Shown: positions 45,500 through 55,236, counted from the first letter of the stretch. The stretch: DNA of 64,000 nt from Bacteroidota bacterium (GCA_017303905.1 JAFLBH010000001.1:1465809-1529808); one strand, 5' to 3'. The notes: generated from the letters alone by a model not told the origin. Program-made: numbers and translations.

Positions 45500-46225
45500 T
45501 TATAATAAATAAAAGAATGTAAATACGAATACCCACACTAAATCTACAAAGTGCCAGTATAAACCTACCTTCTCAACCATTTCATAATGGCCGCGACGTT
45601 CGTAGGTTCCTTTTAATACATTCATAAAGATCACAAAATTGATAACTACTCCGGAAAATACGTGGGTACCATGGAAACCTGTAATAAAGAAGAAGAAATT
45701 GGCAAATTGAGGAACGCCGTATTCATTAACAGTCATATTAGCACCGTAAATGCGTTCTAAAACATATTTACCTTGTTCTTGGTCCCACACATTACGCATA
45801 GCACCTTCACTAGTTCCTACAATAAAGTGGTACCACTCCCAAGCTTGAGAGCCTACGAATGCTAAACCACCAATGATAGTCCATAACATCCAAATAATAA
45901 CGCCTTTTTTATCGTTTCTGTGTCCGGCTTCTACAGCTAATACCATAGTAACAGAAGACATGATTAATATAAATGTCATTAAACCTACATAGGCTAATGG
46001 CAAATGTTGTTCTACAAAAGGAAAGTGAGTAAATACGTTTTCAGCTTTAGGCCATACTTCAGCATATTTATGTCTGATAAAGCCGTAAGCGCAAAGTAAT
46101 CCACCAAAAGTTAAAGCATCGGAAATAAGGAAGAACCACATAAAGATTTTTCCGTAACTGATTCTGAAAGGCGACTGACCGCCGCTCCAAGCTTCTTTTT
46201 GATCGATTTCTACAGAGTGAGCCAT
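45500..46225 (-). CDS. cytochrome c oxidase subunit III (first copy)
   Basis: 241 residues, five to six membrane segments, with conserved FFITGFHGTHVFSGVVINF and LYWHFVDLVWVFVFTFFYL typical of subunit III. The N-terminus GKIFMWFFLISDALTFGGLL is also standard. Subunit III stabilises the catalytic core. It lies between the second coxIII and coxIV genes. Confidence 0.93.
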   Translation of the reverse strand: MAHSVEIDQKEAWSGGQSPFRISYGKIFMWFFLISDALTFGGLLCAYGFIRHKYAEVWPKAENVFTHFPFVEQHLPLAYVGLMTFILIMSSVTMVLAVEAGHRNDKKGVIIWMLWTIIGGLAFVGSQAWEWYHFIVGTSEGAMRNVWDQEQGKYVLERIYGANMTVNEYGVPQFANFFFFITGFHGTHVFSGVVINFVIFMNVLKGTYERRGHYEMVEKVGLYWHFVDLVWVFVFTFFYLL

Positions 46226-46263
46226 AGTTTTAACAAAATTTAGAGTTTATTACGACTGCAATT

Positions 46264-46869
46264 TTAACGAATAAAATATAAAAACAAAAATAAATATACC
46301 CATAAAACGCTCAAAAAATGCCAATAAATGGCACAGAGCTCAACTCCCAAGGCGTTTTCAGAGCTATATTTCTTCCGTAAAGAATTTATCAACACAAAAA
46401 TGAGGGAAATTAATCCGCCTGCTAAATGCGCCCAATGTGCCCAAATAAAAAGGATGAAAAAAGAACCTGAAGGGTTGCTGTGTTTCCCACCAAAAACGAT
46501 GCGGTTATCAAAAAGATCCTTCCATCCGGAGTATTGTAAACCCGTAAAAACAAGTGCTAAAGCGAACGTAATAAGTGCCCCCAAAAACACGCCTTTATTG
46601 TTTCCTTTTTTTACGGCTTTTTGAGCGTAAATAAATGTAATACTGCTTGTTACAATCACGGCGGTACTAATAATAAACATGGATGGGACTTCAAATTGAA
46701 GCCAATTTCCGGCACCTTGTCTAACAATATATGCGCTGGTTAAGCCCGCCCAAAACATTAGCATACTAATAATTGCAATCCATAATAATGCTTTGGCAGA
46801 TTTTTTATGAGCCGCTTTTAAATCGATTTGCAAATCGGGACTTGGTTTGTATTTAATTTCTTCAGCCAT
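46264..46869 (-). CDS. cytochrome c oxidase subunit III (second, short copy)
   Basis: 201 residues, five membrane segments. It ends LCAIYWHFLSVLWVYLFLFLYF, matching the C-terminus of the longer paralog, and has HWAHLAGGLISLIF. Two adjacent subunit III genes of unequal length are common in Bacteroidota oxidase clusters. It starts four bases after ctaB and is separated from the longer copy by 38 bases. Confidence 0.9.
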   Translation of the reverse strand: MAEEIKYKPSPDLQIDLKAAHKKSAKALLWIAIISMLMFWAGLTSAYIVRQGAGNWLQFEVPSMFIISTAVIVTSSITFIYAQKAVKKGNNKGVFLGALITFALALVFTGLQYSGWKDLFDNRIVFGGKHSNPSGSFFILFIWAHWAHLAGGLISLIFVLINSLRKKYSSENALGVELCAIYWHFLSVLWVYLFLFLYFIR

Positions 46870-46873
46870 GGTA

Positions 46874-47782
46874 TTACGCTTTTGTCATTAATGCTAATTG
46901 AACTACCGGTAAATAAATTATTGCCACAACAAATAATTTTTTAGCCGATTCAATCGTTGTTATTCTGTAAAAATTATAGGCTTGTATTACAAGAGTAAGT
47001 CCACAAACAAATACTATGAGTGCTGTTAACCAGCCAACATAATTAAATGCATACGGAAGTAAACTGATTGGGATTAAAAAGATGGAATAAACCAAAATCT
47101 GAGTTTTTGAAACATTATCTCTTCCGCCAGATGAAGGCAACATTAAAAAACCCGCTTTTTGATAATCATCGTGATTAAACCAAGCTAACGACCAAAAATG
47201 AGGAAATTGCCAGAAAAACTGAATGATAAATAATAGAAAGGCGAAAAACGAAATGTTACCAAATCCTTCTGTTGCTGCCACTGCGCCTATTAAAGTTGGT
47301 AAGGCTCCCGGAAAAGCGCCAACAAATACAGAGAACGGTGTAACTCTTTTTAAAGGGGTGTATGCCAAGGCGTATAATATAATGGAAACAAATCCTAAAA
47401 TTCCACTTAAAGGATTAGTATATACCCATAACATAATGGTTCCGCCTATTCCAAAAATAGAACAAAATAAAAGAGACTCAGCATTACTTAATTTATTGGT
47501 TGGCATCGGACGATTTTTAGTACGATCCATTAGTTTGTCGAGGTCTTTTTCGATAACTTGATTAAAACCATTCGCTGCTGCAGTTACCATAAAACCGCCA
47601 ACGGATAGGGCTATGATTTGTTTTGCGCTTACATTTTCAGCTACAGTGAAATAAGTAACCACTGCAGAAAACACTACCAATGCAGCTAAGCGGTATTTTG
47701 TAAGCTTAACAAAAGCCTGAAATTTTGAATAATCGGCAAGTTCTGTTTTAATATCTTTTTCGGCTGTGTTCAAGGGCGCCAC
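46874..47782 (-). CDS. ctaB: protoheme IX farnesyltransferase (heme O synthase)
   Basis: 302 residues with about nine membrane segments. The two prenyl diphosphate motifs are NGFNQVIEKDLDKLMDRTKNR (residues 74-94) and NHDDYQKAG; AYTPLKRVTPFSVFVGAFPGALP is the central family block. The enzyme adds farnesyl to heme B to make heme O, the precursor of heme A for the neighbouring oxidase. It starts 11 bases after the ABC exporter stop. Confidence 0.95.
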   Translation of the reverse strand: MAPLNTAEKDIKTELADYSKFQAFVKLTKYRLAALVVFSAVVTYFTVAENVSAKQIIALSVGGFMVTAAANGFNQVIEKDLDKLMDRTKNRPMPTNKLSNAESLLFCSIFGIGGTIMLWVYTNPLSGILGFVSIILYALAYTPLKRVTPFSVFVGAFPGALPTLIGAVAATEGFGNISFFAFLLFIIQFFWQFPHFWSLAWFNHDDYQKAGFLMLPSSGGRDNVSKTQILVYSIFLIPISLLPYAFNYVGWLTALIVFVCGLTLVIQAYNFYRITTIESAKKLFVVAIIYLPVVQLALMTKA

Positions 47783-47793
47783 AAAGGTAATGA

Positions 47794-49530
47794 TTAGTTC
47801 TTCTGTAACTCAAATAAATCGTAGTATTTTCCTTTTAAATTTAACAGATCCTGATGAGTTCCGCTTTCCGCGATCCGTCCATCACTCAAATAAAGAATTT
47901 TATTTGCAGCTTTTATACTTGAAATACGAGGGCTTATAATGATACATGTTTTACCATGCATAATTTGTTTAAGGTTGTTTAATATTTGAGCTTCCGTTTC
48001 GGTATCAACAGCCGATAAACAGTCATCAAAAATTAAAATTTCCGGATTCTTGATAATGGCTCTTGCAATGGAAACACGTTGCTTTTGCCCCCCCGATAAA
48101 GTAATTCCCCGTTCTCCAACCATGGTCTCAAATTTTTCAGGAAAAGACATGATATTGTCGTATACCGAAGCTTTTTTGGCAGCTTCTTCAATATCTGTTT
48201 TGGTGAAATTATTGTTGCCTGCAAATGAAATATTATTGGCAATTGTATCACTAAACAAGAAAACTTCCTGCGGTACAATACCCATATTATTTCTTAAATG
48301 ATACAAATGATGTTGTTTAATGTTTTTATTATTCACGGAAATTTCTCCGTTATCACAATCATAAATACGGCTTAATAATTGAGCAATGGTAGATTTTCCG
48401 GAGCCAACCGGACCGGTAATTCCTAAAACTTCTCCTTTCTTAAGTTCAAAAGATACATTATCGAGTGCCTTGATTCCTGTTTCAGGATAGGTAAATGTGA
48501 CATTTTTAAACTCAATATCGCCGGCAACATCCGTTTTTTCATTTACAGGATTTACAATAGTCGGCTTGACACTTAAAAACTCATTTATTCTTTCTTGCGA
48601 AGCCGCGGCTCGTTGAACCAACGATGTTACCCAGCCTAAAGATGCAAATGGCCAGGTTAGTCGGAATACATTCATAATAAATTCAGGAATATTTCCAGCT
48701 TCAATTTTATTCTGAGTTACCAGATATCCGCCATACCACACAGTAATCAACACACTCATGCCAATCATTAAAACCATGGTCGGTTGAAAGTAGGATTCGA
48801 TGGTTGCGAGTTTTAGGTTCTCTTTTTTATAATTTTCGCCTTTTTCATTGATAGTTTCACTAAAAAACTTTTCGCGGGCATATGCTTTTACAACACGAAT
48901 GGAGGCAAAGCTCTCCTGCGCATGAGAAGTTAAATTCGATAATTCTTGCTGTACCTTATTACTTCGTTGATTAATTAAATTAGAAACTTTATAAATGATA
49001 AACGACAATATCGGCAACGGTATAAACACCATCAGAGTTAATTGAACATTTACACTTAACATAAATGCAACAACTGTTATAATGGTTACAACGGTATTTA
49101 CCATGTACATCACAGCGGGTCCGGTATACATACGCACTTTACCAACATCTTCCGTAATCCTATTCATTAAATCGCCGGTACTGTTTTGTTTGTAAAAGGA
49201 AATGTCGAGTTTTTGGTAGTGATCGTAAATTTCGTTTTTCTGATCGTATTCGATATGTCGGCTCATCACAATGATGGTTTGTCGCATTAAAAACATAAAC
49301 AAACCACTTATAAGTGCAAGCCCGATAATAGTTAATCCGTAATAGATAAATACTGAATTATCACCAAAATTCTTATCGTCAATTAATTTAAGTAAAGTGT
49401 TAGTGCCTTTACGTACAATAACAGCCTGATAGGTGCCAAAAATGGTAGAAAGGGATACAAACAAAATTCCCAAAAGGAGAAGCCACTTATATTTTACAAA
49501 ATAGTGATTAAGGCTGAGTAAAGATTTCAC
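47794..49530 (-). CDS. ABC exporter (fused membrane and ATPase domains)
   Basis: 578 residues, an MsbA-like half-transporter. Six membrane segments cover residues 15-300, then the ATPase: Walker A GPVGSGKST, signature SGGQKQR (with LSGG context), and Walker B ILIFDDCLSAVD. Substrate unknown; lipids or peptides are typical. The GTG at 49530 is the best start: the ATG in the same region is in another frame followed by a stop. A -7 box ends four bases before it. It heads the minus-strand operon with ctaB and the oxidase genes. Confidence 0.9.
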   Translation of the reverse strand: MKSLLSLNHYFVKYKWLLLLGILFVSLSTIFGTYQAVIVRKGTNTLLKLIDDKNFGDNSVFIYYGLTIIGLALISGLFMFLMRQTIIVMSRHIEYDQKNEIYDHYQKLDISFYKQNSTGDLMNRITEDVGKVRMYTGPAVMYMVNTVVTIITVVAFMLSVNVQLTLMVFIPLPILSFIIYKVSNLINQRSNKVQQELSNLTSHAQESFASIRVVKAYAREKFFSETINEKGENYKKENLKLATIESYFQPTMVLMIGMSVLITVWYGGYLVTQNKIEAGNIPEFIMNVFRLTWPFASLGWVTSLVQRAAASQERINEFLSVKPTIVNPVNEKTDVAGDIEFKNVTFTYPETGIKALDNVSFELKKGEVLGITGPVGSGKSTIAQLLSRIYDCDNGEISVNNKNIKQHHLYHLRNNMGIVPQEVFLFSDTIANNISFAGNNNFTKTDIEEAAKKASVYDNIMSFPEKFETMVGERGITLSGGQKQRVSIARAIIKNPEILIFDDCLSAVDTETEAQILNNLKQIMHGKTCIIISPRISSIKAANKILYLSDGRIAESGTHQDLLNLKGKYYDLFELQKN

Positions 49531-49534
49531 ATTG

Positions 49535-49542
49535 CAAATTTA
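49535..49542 (-). promoter_or_regulatory. -7 box (TAAATTTG) four bases before a GTG start
   Basis: TAAATTTG, then CAAT, then the GTG of the ABC exporter. The spacing predicts a leaderless transcript for the whole ABC-ctaB-cox operon. No -33 TTG was found. Confidence 0.5.
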
Positions 49543-49591
49543 CGCTTTAATTTAAACTGGTTATGCTGGAATAGTTTGTATTTTTACACCA

Positions 49592-50917
49592 ATGATTTTA
49601 ATGTTCCTCAGGATAATCATGAGTTTAAGCCTTAACAGTTTTTATAAACGTATTAAGGTGAAGAACAAGCGTGTGCTTGAAGCTGATGCACCCATGATTT
49701 TAGCATTAAATCATCCGAATGCCTTTATGGATCCTGTTGTTTTCTCTTTAGTGGTTTACCCTCCAAAGTTTAAATATCTGGCCAGAGGCGATGCTTTTAA
49801 GCCAGGCATAGCGGCTTATTTGCTGGAAACCTTAGGGCTTGCGCCTATTTATCGCATACAAGATGGTGGTAAAGAAGGTCTTCAAAAGAATAGTGAAACC
49901 TATGACCGCGTCAACTACTTTTTACGTAAACGCGCAAAAATAATCGTATTTGCGGAAGGTCTTTGTATTCAGGAACGTCGTTTGCGCCCAATTAAAAAAG
50001 GAGTGCCGCGAATGGTTTTTGGAGCTATGGATGCAATCCAGAATCCCGATTTTGTAGTGGTACCGGTTGGAATTAATTATAGTGAAGCAAGTAAGGTCGG
50101 AAGCTCAATGTTTTACAACATAGGAGAGCCAATTCGAGTGGCTGACTTCTATGAAGAATATAAAGAGCATCCATCCAAGACATACAATAAGTTTATTAAG
50201 GTTTTGGAACCCCGGATGAAGGACTTGATTACACATATCGAAAATCCTGAAAACGACAAGTTGGTTCCATGGCTCGAAAAAATATTCATGCGCGATTTAT
50301 GTAAACAGCAAAAGTTAAAATTCAAAGATCCAGAACATGAGTTCATCATCACAAAAAAGATAACTGAAAAAGTTAATACAGCAGATCAGGAACAAAAAGA
50401 AACGATTGTAGAACTTAACGCCAGATGCGAAAAGTATTTTAAGCATTTAAATTTGATGGGGGTAAAAGATTGGGTGGTGAATCCTTCCAACAAATGGCAA
50501 TTAAGTTGGATGCATGTGATTTTAAGATTGCTTTTAATCGTAGCTGTTTTACCAATTATTATTCGCGGAATGTTAGGGAACTATCTGCCATATAAAATAT
50601 CCGAATTCATCGTAAAGAAAAAAGTAAAGCATATTGAATTTAATTCTTCCTTTAATTTAGGCATTGGTACTTTTCTGACTTTATTCTTCTATATTATTCA
50701 ATTTATAATCGCCTACGTTATTGCGCCGCATATTGGATGGCCGCTCCTGATAGTTTTGGTGTCTTTCCTAACCGGTAAGTTCACCTTGAATTTTTACCCT
50801 TTTATTTTAAAAACTAAAGGGATAATGAAAGCATTAACGAACAAAATCGGATTAAGAAATCTTAGTGAGGAACGCGCTCAAATCGTTGAGTTATTTGCCT
50901 TAATTAACAAAAATTAG
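49592..50917 (+). CDS. PlsC-type glycerolipid acyltransferase
   Basis: 441 residues. The acyltransferase core has NHPNAFMDP (H41, D47; an HX5D spacing rather than the bacterial HX4D), then VFAEGLCIQERRLRP and VVPVGINYSEAS. After the catalytic domain (to about residue 230) comes a coiled, charged segment and three membrane helices near residues 310-420. The HX5D form is known from fungal GPT2/Gat1-type enzymes. It should acylate glycerol-3-phosphate or lysophosphatidate in phospholipid synthesis. A near-consensus -7 sequence (TATTTTTA, 49579-49586) lies five bases before the ATG. Confidence 0.87.
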   Translation: MILMFLRIIMSLSLNSFYKRIKVKNKRVLEADAPMILALNHPNAFMDPVVFSLVVYPPKFKYLARGDAFKPGIAAYLLETLGLAPIYRIQDGGKEGLQKNSETYDRVNYFLRKRAKIIVFAEGLCIQERRLRPIKKGVPRMVFGAMDAIQNPDFVVVPVGINYSEASKVGSSMFYNIGEPIRVADFYEEYKEHPSKTYNKFIKVLEPRMKDLITHIENPENDKLVPWLEKIFMRDLCKQQKLKFKDPEHEFIITKKITEKVNTADQEQKETIVELNARCEKYFKHLNLMGVKDWVVNPSNKWQLSWMHVILRLLLIVAVLPIIIRGMLGNYLPYKISEFIVKKKVKHIEFNSSFNLGIGTFLTLFFYIIQFIIAYVIAPHIGWPLLIVLVSFLTGKFTLNFYPFILKTKGIMKALTNKIGLRNLSEERAQIVELFALINKN

Positions 50918-50975
50918 TAATTTAGTTTGGCACGTAAATTGAAGTGTTTACGTTATACTATTACCACACATTATT

Positions 50976-51827
50976 ATGAAAGTCATTAAACATACTATCA
51001 TCGCAGCAAGTGCAGTTGGTGGCGTTTTGTTAATGTCATCAGCCGGTTTTTTTACTTCAAAAAAAGCAGAATTAAGTCAGATTATTATTGAAAATAATAC
51101 TTCGAAAGATGCTTTGCCTGTTCAGCCGAATACTGCTTTTAAAGAGGGAGAGGTATTAACCTATCGTTTGCATTATGGCGTGATGGATGCTGGCGTAGCG
51201 GTTTTGGAAGTAAAGCCTTCGATTATGGAAGTAGCCGGACGTAAGGTTTATCACATTGTTGGGAATGGTTATTCAAAAGGTACTTTCGATTGGTTTTTTA
51301 AAGTGCGTGATCGTTACGAAACATTTATTGATAAAGATGCCATGGTTCCCTGGATGTTTGTTAGAAGAGTAGATGAGGGGGGGTATAAGTTTAGTCAGGA
51401 TTATACATTTAATCATTACACGAAAAAGGTAGATGTTGGCGGAGGCGAAAAAATAGACGTTCCACAAGGCGTTCAAGATATGCTTTCTTCGTTTTATGCC
51501 GCGCGGAATCTAGATTTTACAAATGCAAAAGAAGGGGATGTGTATACGATAAAAAGTTTCGTTGATAAGGAATTATGGCCAATGAATATCCGTTATATTG
51601 GAAAGGAAACAATAGAGTGTGAATTAGGAACTTTTAAATGTTTAAAGTTTCGTCCCATTGTGCAAAAAGGACGCATCTTTAAAAACGAAGAAGACTTAAA
51701 CGTTTGGATTACGGACGATAAAAACCATGTTCCATTACGCGCACAAGCCAAAATCTTAATTGGTTCAATTAAGCTCGATATTATTGGCGCAAGCAATTTA
51801 GCTAACGCAACATCAAAAGTGAATTAA
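50976..51827 (+). CDS. DUF3108 envelope protein
   Basis: 283 residues with an N-terminal hydrophobic signal (about residues 7-27). From residue 45 on the sequence fits DUF3108: FKEGEVLTYRLHYGVMDAGVAVLEV, GNGYSKGTFDWFFKVRDRYETFID, ECELGTFKCLKFRPIVQKG and WITDDKNHVPLRAQAKILIGSIKLDI. The family is periplasmic or outer-membrane linked and of unsettled function. A CGTAAA / TTTACG inverted repeat (50933-50952) lies upstream. It is convergent with the cysteine-rich lipoprotein triplet. Confidence 0.88.
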   Translation: MKVIKHTIIAASAVGGVLLMSSAGFFTSKKAELSQIIIENNTSKDALPVQPNTAFKEGEVLTYRLHYGVMDAGVAVLEVKPSIMEVAGRKVYHIVGNGYSKGTFDWFFKVRDRYETFIDKDAMVPWMFVRRVDEGGYKFSQDYTFNHYTKKVDVGGGEKIDVPQGVQDMLSSFYAARNLDFTNAKEGDVYTIKSFVDKELWPMNIRYIGKETIECELGTFKCLKFRPIVQKGRIFKNEEDLNVWITDDKNHVPLRAQAKILIGSIKLDIIGASNLANATSKVN

Positions 51828-51828
51828 T

Positions 51829-52047
51829 TTATTCTTTAACACTGCATACAACAGTGGTGTCTTTACTGTTTTTTGCGCAAGCATTCTCTTTGTTGTTTTT
51901 TGTGGAATACACTAAAACGTGAGATTTCTGTTTCGTATATGGGTGATCGCATTCACATGCGTAAGGTTTTAAACACGAATGCATAAAAATCGCTACCAGC
52001 GATAAAACAAAAATTGTTTTGAGTTTATTTAAGGTTACAAACTTCAT
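51829..52047 (-). CDS. small cysteine-rich lipoprotein (third of three)
   Basis: 72 residues. Lipobox FMHSC puts the lipid cysteine at 25, then C-x5-C-x-C (C31, C33) and near the end C-x10-C. The start overlaps the end of the preceding copy by 23 bases. Same architecture as its two neighbours; function unknown. Its last base is one base from the stop of the convergent DUF3108 gene. Confidence 0.72.
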   Translation of the reverse strand: MKFVTLNKLKTIFVLSLVAIFMHSCLKPYACECDHPYTKQKSHVLVYSTKNNKENACAKNSKDTTVVCSVKE

Positions 52048-52225
52048 TGCTGTCGGCTAAATTAGTACACGCTTTTTTTGAATCTTTTTTATTGCCGTTT
52101 ATATAAATTTTTTCCGGCATGGTATCTGTTACACCTGCTGTGTTTTCATAGCATTCGCACAAACGCGATTTCACACAGGCGCCTAACAGAAGAACAGAAA
52201 CAAGTATCAGGATTATTTTTTTCAT
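52025..52225 (-). CDS. small cysteine-rich lipoprotein (second of three)
   Basis: 66 residues from the ATG at 52225, with a perfect lipobox LLGAC (C17). Then C-x5-C-x-C (C23, C25), a polar middle, and C-x9-C four residues from the end. The longer open frame (to 52363) runs back into the first copy and is not the start. The ATG follows one base after the stop of the first copy. Function unknown. Confidence 0.75.
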   Translation of the reverse strand: MKKIILILVSVLLLGACVKSRLCECYENTAGVTDTMPEKIYINGNKKDSKKACTNLADSNEVCNLK

Positions 52226-52226
52226 T

Positions 52227-52436
52227 TTATTGAACGATACAGCTAACGTTTGAACCGGGTGTATAGGTGTTTTGCAAGGCCTGACAGTAAGTGTTAGCCT
52301 CACTTTTCTTAACACGGGTGTAAGTTGCTTTGTAAATTTCTTTACCGTCTTGCGAACAAACACAATTTCTGTCTTTTCGGCAAGAACAGAATAAGCTGAT
52401 TAGCGCAACACCTGTTAGTATGGTTTTTTTATTCAT
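52227..52436 (-). CDS. small cysteine-rich lipoprotein (first of three)
   Basis: 69 residues. The probable lipid cysteine is C19 in LFCSC; C25 and C27 give the same C-x5-C-x-C pattern, and C-x14-C closes the protein. The K.SEAxxYC segment resembles small Bacteroidota lipoproteins of unknown function. It is the first gene of the triplet, with a clear promoter at 52455-52484. Confidence 0.75.
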   Translation of the reverse strand: MNKKTILTGVALISLFCSCRKDRNCVCSQDGKEIYKATYTRVKKSEANTYCQALQNTYTPGSNVSCIVQ

Positions 52437-52454
52437 CGGAATTAACTATTACTA

Positions 52455-52484
52455 CAAAAGTAATTTTTAAATTTATATTTCAAA
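52455..52484 (-). promoter_or_regulatory. promoter of the cysteine-rich lipoprotein triplet
   Basis: On the minus strand TTTG (52484-52481), an 18-base spacer, then TACTTTTG (52462-52455). The ATG at 52436 lies 18 bases downstream. One of the best promoter matches in the window. Confidence 0.65.
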
Positions 52485-52515
52485 ATAAGACTAAATATTT
52501 AGTTGTAAGGATAAA

Positions 52516-53094
52516 ATGAACTATTTGGCGCATTCTCTTTTGTCGTTTAATGATGAGGAAATACTTATCGGCAATTTTATTGCGGATCATGTGCGCCTTA
52601 ATCAATCGAAGCATTTGCCGGAAAGAATTCAAAAGGGAATTACCATTCATCGAAAAATCGATATGTTCACCGATAGTCATCCGTTGTTCATTAAAAGCAA
52701 GCGGCATTTTTACGATGGATTTGAAAGGTACAGCGGAGTATTGATGGATATTTATTTCGATTACCTTTTGGCTAAAAATTTCCATCGCTTTTCAGATGTT
52801 ACTTTACCTGATTATACCCAAAATCTTTACACTACTTTAAATAACAACCGAATTCACTTGCCCGATTCCTCTCAACGGTTTTTAGATTATGTTCTTCAGA
52901 ACAATACTTTTTTCGAATATTCTAAAATTGAAGGAATTGAACTGGTGCTCAAACATCTTTCCTACCGAATCAATCATGGTGTTTTTTTAAACGAATCACT
53001 TCCGTTGTTTATTGAAAATGAATCCAAAATCGAGCCCGACTTTTTTGAATTTATGAATGATTTAACTGAAGACGTAAAAAAGCAATCAGCCTAA
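52516..53094 (+). CDS. acpH: ACP phosphodiesterase
   Basis: 192 residues of the AcpH family. Characteristic stretches are [43 protein letters not shown], and [17 protein letters not shown], which carry the conserved His/Asp residues of this HD-like phosphodiesterase. It removes the phosphopantetheine arm from holo-ACP. Its end overlaps the convergent LolD-like gene by nine bases. Confidence 0.88.
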   Translation: MNYLAHSLLSFNDEEILIGNFIADHVRLNQSKHLPERIQKGITIHRKIDMFTDSHPLFIKSKRHFYDGFERYSGVLMDIYFDYLLAKNFHRFSDVTLPDYTQNLYTTLNNNRIHLPDSSQRFLDYVLQNNTFFEYSKIEGIELVLKHLSYRINHGVFLNESLPLFIENESKIEPDFFEFMNDLTEDVKKQSA

Positions 53095-53739
53095 GAAGTT
53101 GCCGTCTTTCATCACTAATTTTCTATCGGCCATATCTGCCAATTCGTTATTATGCGTTACAATCACAAAAGTTTGATTGTATGTTTTTCTTAAATTAAAG
53201 AAAAGCTGATGCAGTTCTTTAGCTGAATTACTGTCTAGATTTCCGGAGGGTTCATCGGCAAAAACAACTTTTGGCGAATTAATCAATGCACGCGCAACAG
53301 CTACGCGTTGTTGTTCGCCACCTGATAATTCAGATGGCTTATGATTTTTGCGCGCGCTTAATCCTAAATAGTCGAGTAATTCTTCTGCTTTTTTTTCAGC
53401 TTCTTTTTTAGCGGTTTTAGCAATAAGAGCGGGCATGCAAATATTTTCGATGGCTGTAAATTCAGGTAACAAATGATGAAATTGAAAAACAAAACCAATG
53501 TGTTTGTTTCTGAATGCCGCAAGTTTGCTGTCGTTTAAACTGTAAACATCAATGCCTCCAATATTTAATGTGCCTGATGTGGGACGATCAAGAGTTCCTA
53601 AAATAGTTAGCAAGGTGGTTTTACCTGCACCCGACGAACCTACAATGGAAACAACTTCACCTTCGTTAATGTCAACATTCACACCTTTTAAAATCTCCAG
53701 TTGTCCGTATGTTTTATGTATGTCGCGTGCTTTTATCAT
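53086..53739 (-). CDS. LolD/MacB-type ABC ATPase
   Basis: 217 residues from the ATG at 53739. Walker [12 protein letters not shown] (34-44), signature [15 protein letters not shown], Walker [14 protein letters not shown]. The closest class is LolD (lipoprotein release) or MacB-type; no permease gene is adjacent, so the partner is elsewhere. It starts two bases after the stop of the SLC13 transporter. The frame extends to 53760 but those seven residues would precede the usual start. Confidence 0.88.
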   Translation of the reverse strand: MIKARDIHKTYGQLEILKGVNVDINEGEVVSIVGSSGAGKTTLLTILGTLDRPTSGTLNIGGIDVYSLNDSKLAAFRNKHIGFVFQFHHLLPEFTAIENICMPALIAKTAKKEAEKKAEELLDYLGLSARKNHKPSELSGGEQQRVAVARALINSPKVVFADEPSGNLDSNSAKELHQLFFNLRKTYNQTFVIVTHNNELADMADRKLVMKDGNFLG

Positions 53740-53741
53740 CT

Positions 53742-55205
53742 CTACAAAAGTAAGTAACAAAACAATGTAATCAATAAAATTCCTAAAACATCCAGCACTA
53801 TTCCTACTTTGAACATATCTTTTATTTCTATGCGTTTCGTTCCAAATACAATTGTATTTGCTGCCGTTGCAACAGGTAACATAAATCCTAAAGAGGCAGC
53901 AAAAGTGGCCGGAATCATGAGCATTAAGGGAGGTAAATCCAGATTTTTCTGTAATGCAATCATCACCGGTATGGCTAATTGAATACTGGCAATGTTAGAA
54001 GCAAATTCACTGATTAACGTAACAATGCCGCATATTCCCAGAATAACTAAAACAGGATTAACACCTTTTAATACAGCCAATGAACCGGCGAGCCATTCGC
54101 TTAATCCGGACACTTCAAATCCGTAAGCTAAAGCAAATCCACTGCCAAACATCAGAATAATGTCGTAACGGATTTTTTTAGCGTCATTCCATGTTAATAA
54201 GGCTTCATTCGGACTTTTCTTCGATGGAATTAAGAATAATAATAAAGCGGCAACGACAGCAACTAATGAATCATCAATAAATTTCGGAACCTGAAATAAA
54301 TTAGCCCAGCCTTTATATTTAAATGTGCCAAAATCAACATCCGCACGTGTAAACCATAATACAGCGCAAGTAATGAAAATGATAAAAACCCAGCGCTCTT
54401 CATAACTTGTTTTTCCGAGATTGGTGTAATTCGTTTTAAAAAAACTCTTGCTTAAATTTATTTCAAGTCCTTTTCTGAAATAATATTTCGATAGTACAAA
54501 GAACGTAACGATTAAGAAAGTAAAGGATAAAGGAAAGCCGATTGAAGCCCACTTTAAAAAATTAAGTTGCGTGTCATCAGGATAAGCTTCTTTAAAGGCT
54601 TTAAAGAAATACATATTCGGTGGAGTCCCAACCGGTGTTGCCAATCCGCCAATAGTTGCAGAGAAGGCAAGTCCTAATAATAATGCGGCAGCAAATTTAT
54701 TTCTGTTTTTGGTTCCTTCAATAAATTGCTCGGTTTCCAATATCAATGCCAGAACCGCACTAAATAACATCATGCAAGTAGCGGTATTGCTAATCCAATT
54801 ACTGATAAGATAAGAGCTTATCATGATACCAAATAAAATGTTGGTAGGCTTTGTACCAACTACAGATAATATTTTAATGGCAATGCGTTTATGTAAATCC
54901 CATTTCTCTATGGCAAAAGCGAGCATAAATCCACCTAAGAATAAAAATATAATACTGTCGGTATATTGTTGAGCTACACTTTTTGCATCACCCAATCCAA
55001 AAACAGGAAGAAGTATCATCGGTAAGAGAGCGGTAACAGCTAAATCAACGGCTTCGGTAAACCACCAAGTGGCCATCCAAACCGCAATTCCTGCCATGTA
55101 TGTTACCTTAGGGGAGCCGGGTTGTAAATCAAAAAACAGCCAAATAAGAGAGGCAAGCATGGGCCCCGCAAATATTGGTATATATTTTTTGAAAAGATTT
55201 GGCAT
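53742..55205 (-). CDS. SLC13/DASS-family anion transporter
   Basis: 487 residues, about eleven membrane segments. Family landmarks: [41 protein letters not shown] (the substrate/sodium-binding SNT-type loop) and [19 protein letters not shown] (second such loop near the C-terminus). It probably imports di- or tricarboxylates or sulfate with sodium. Divergent from fmt, sharing a 31-base intergenic region. Confidence 0.9.
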   Translation of the reverse strand: MPNLFKKYIPIFAGPMLASLIWLFFDLQPGSPKVTYMAGIAVWMATWWFTEAVDLAVTALLPMILLPVFGLGDAKSVAQQYTDSIIFLFLGGFMLAFAIEKWDLHKRIAIKILSVVGTKPTNILFGIMISSYLISNWISNTATCMMLFSAVLALILETEQFIEGTKNRNKFAAALLLGLAFSATIGGLATPVGTPPNMYFFKAFKEAYPDDTQLNFLKWASIGFPLSFTFLIVTFFVLSKYYFRKGLEINLSKSFFKTNYTNLGKTSYEERWVFIIFITCAVLWFTRADVDFGTFKYKGWANLFQVPKFIDDSLVAVVAALLLFLIPSKKSPNEALLTWNDAKKIRYDIILMFGSGFALAYGFEVSGLSEWLAGSLAVLKGVNPVLVILGICGIVTLISEFASNIASIQLAIPVMIALQKNLDLPPLMLMIPATFAASLGFMLPVATAANTIVFGTKRIEIKDMFKVGIVLDVLGILLITLFCYLLL

Positions 55206-55232
55206 TAATACAAATGTAACATTTTACATTTG
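55198..55232 (+). promoter_or_regulatory. promoter of fmt with -7 box inside an inverted repeat
   Basis: TTTG (55198-55201), 23-base spacer, TACATTTG (55225-55232), then four bases to the fmt ATG. A perfect inverted repeat, CAAATGTAA-CATT-TTACATTTG (55211-55232), covers the -7 box; its mirror half would read TACATTTG on the minus strand toward the SLC13 gene. Confidence 0.6.
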
Positions 55233-55236
55233 TACT

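Noticed and set aside
46328..47561. Plus-strand frames over coxIII and ctaB
   Set aside because: Antisense to well conserved oxidase genes; composition is that of a shadow frame.
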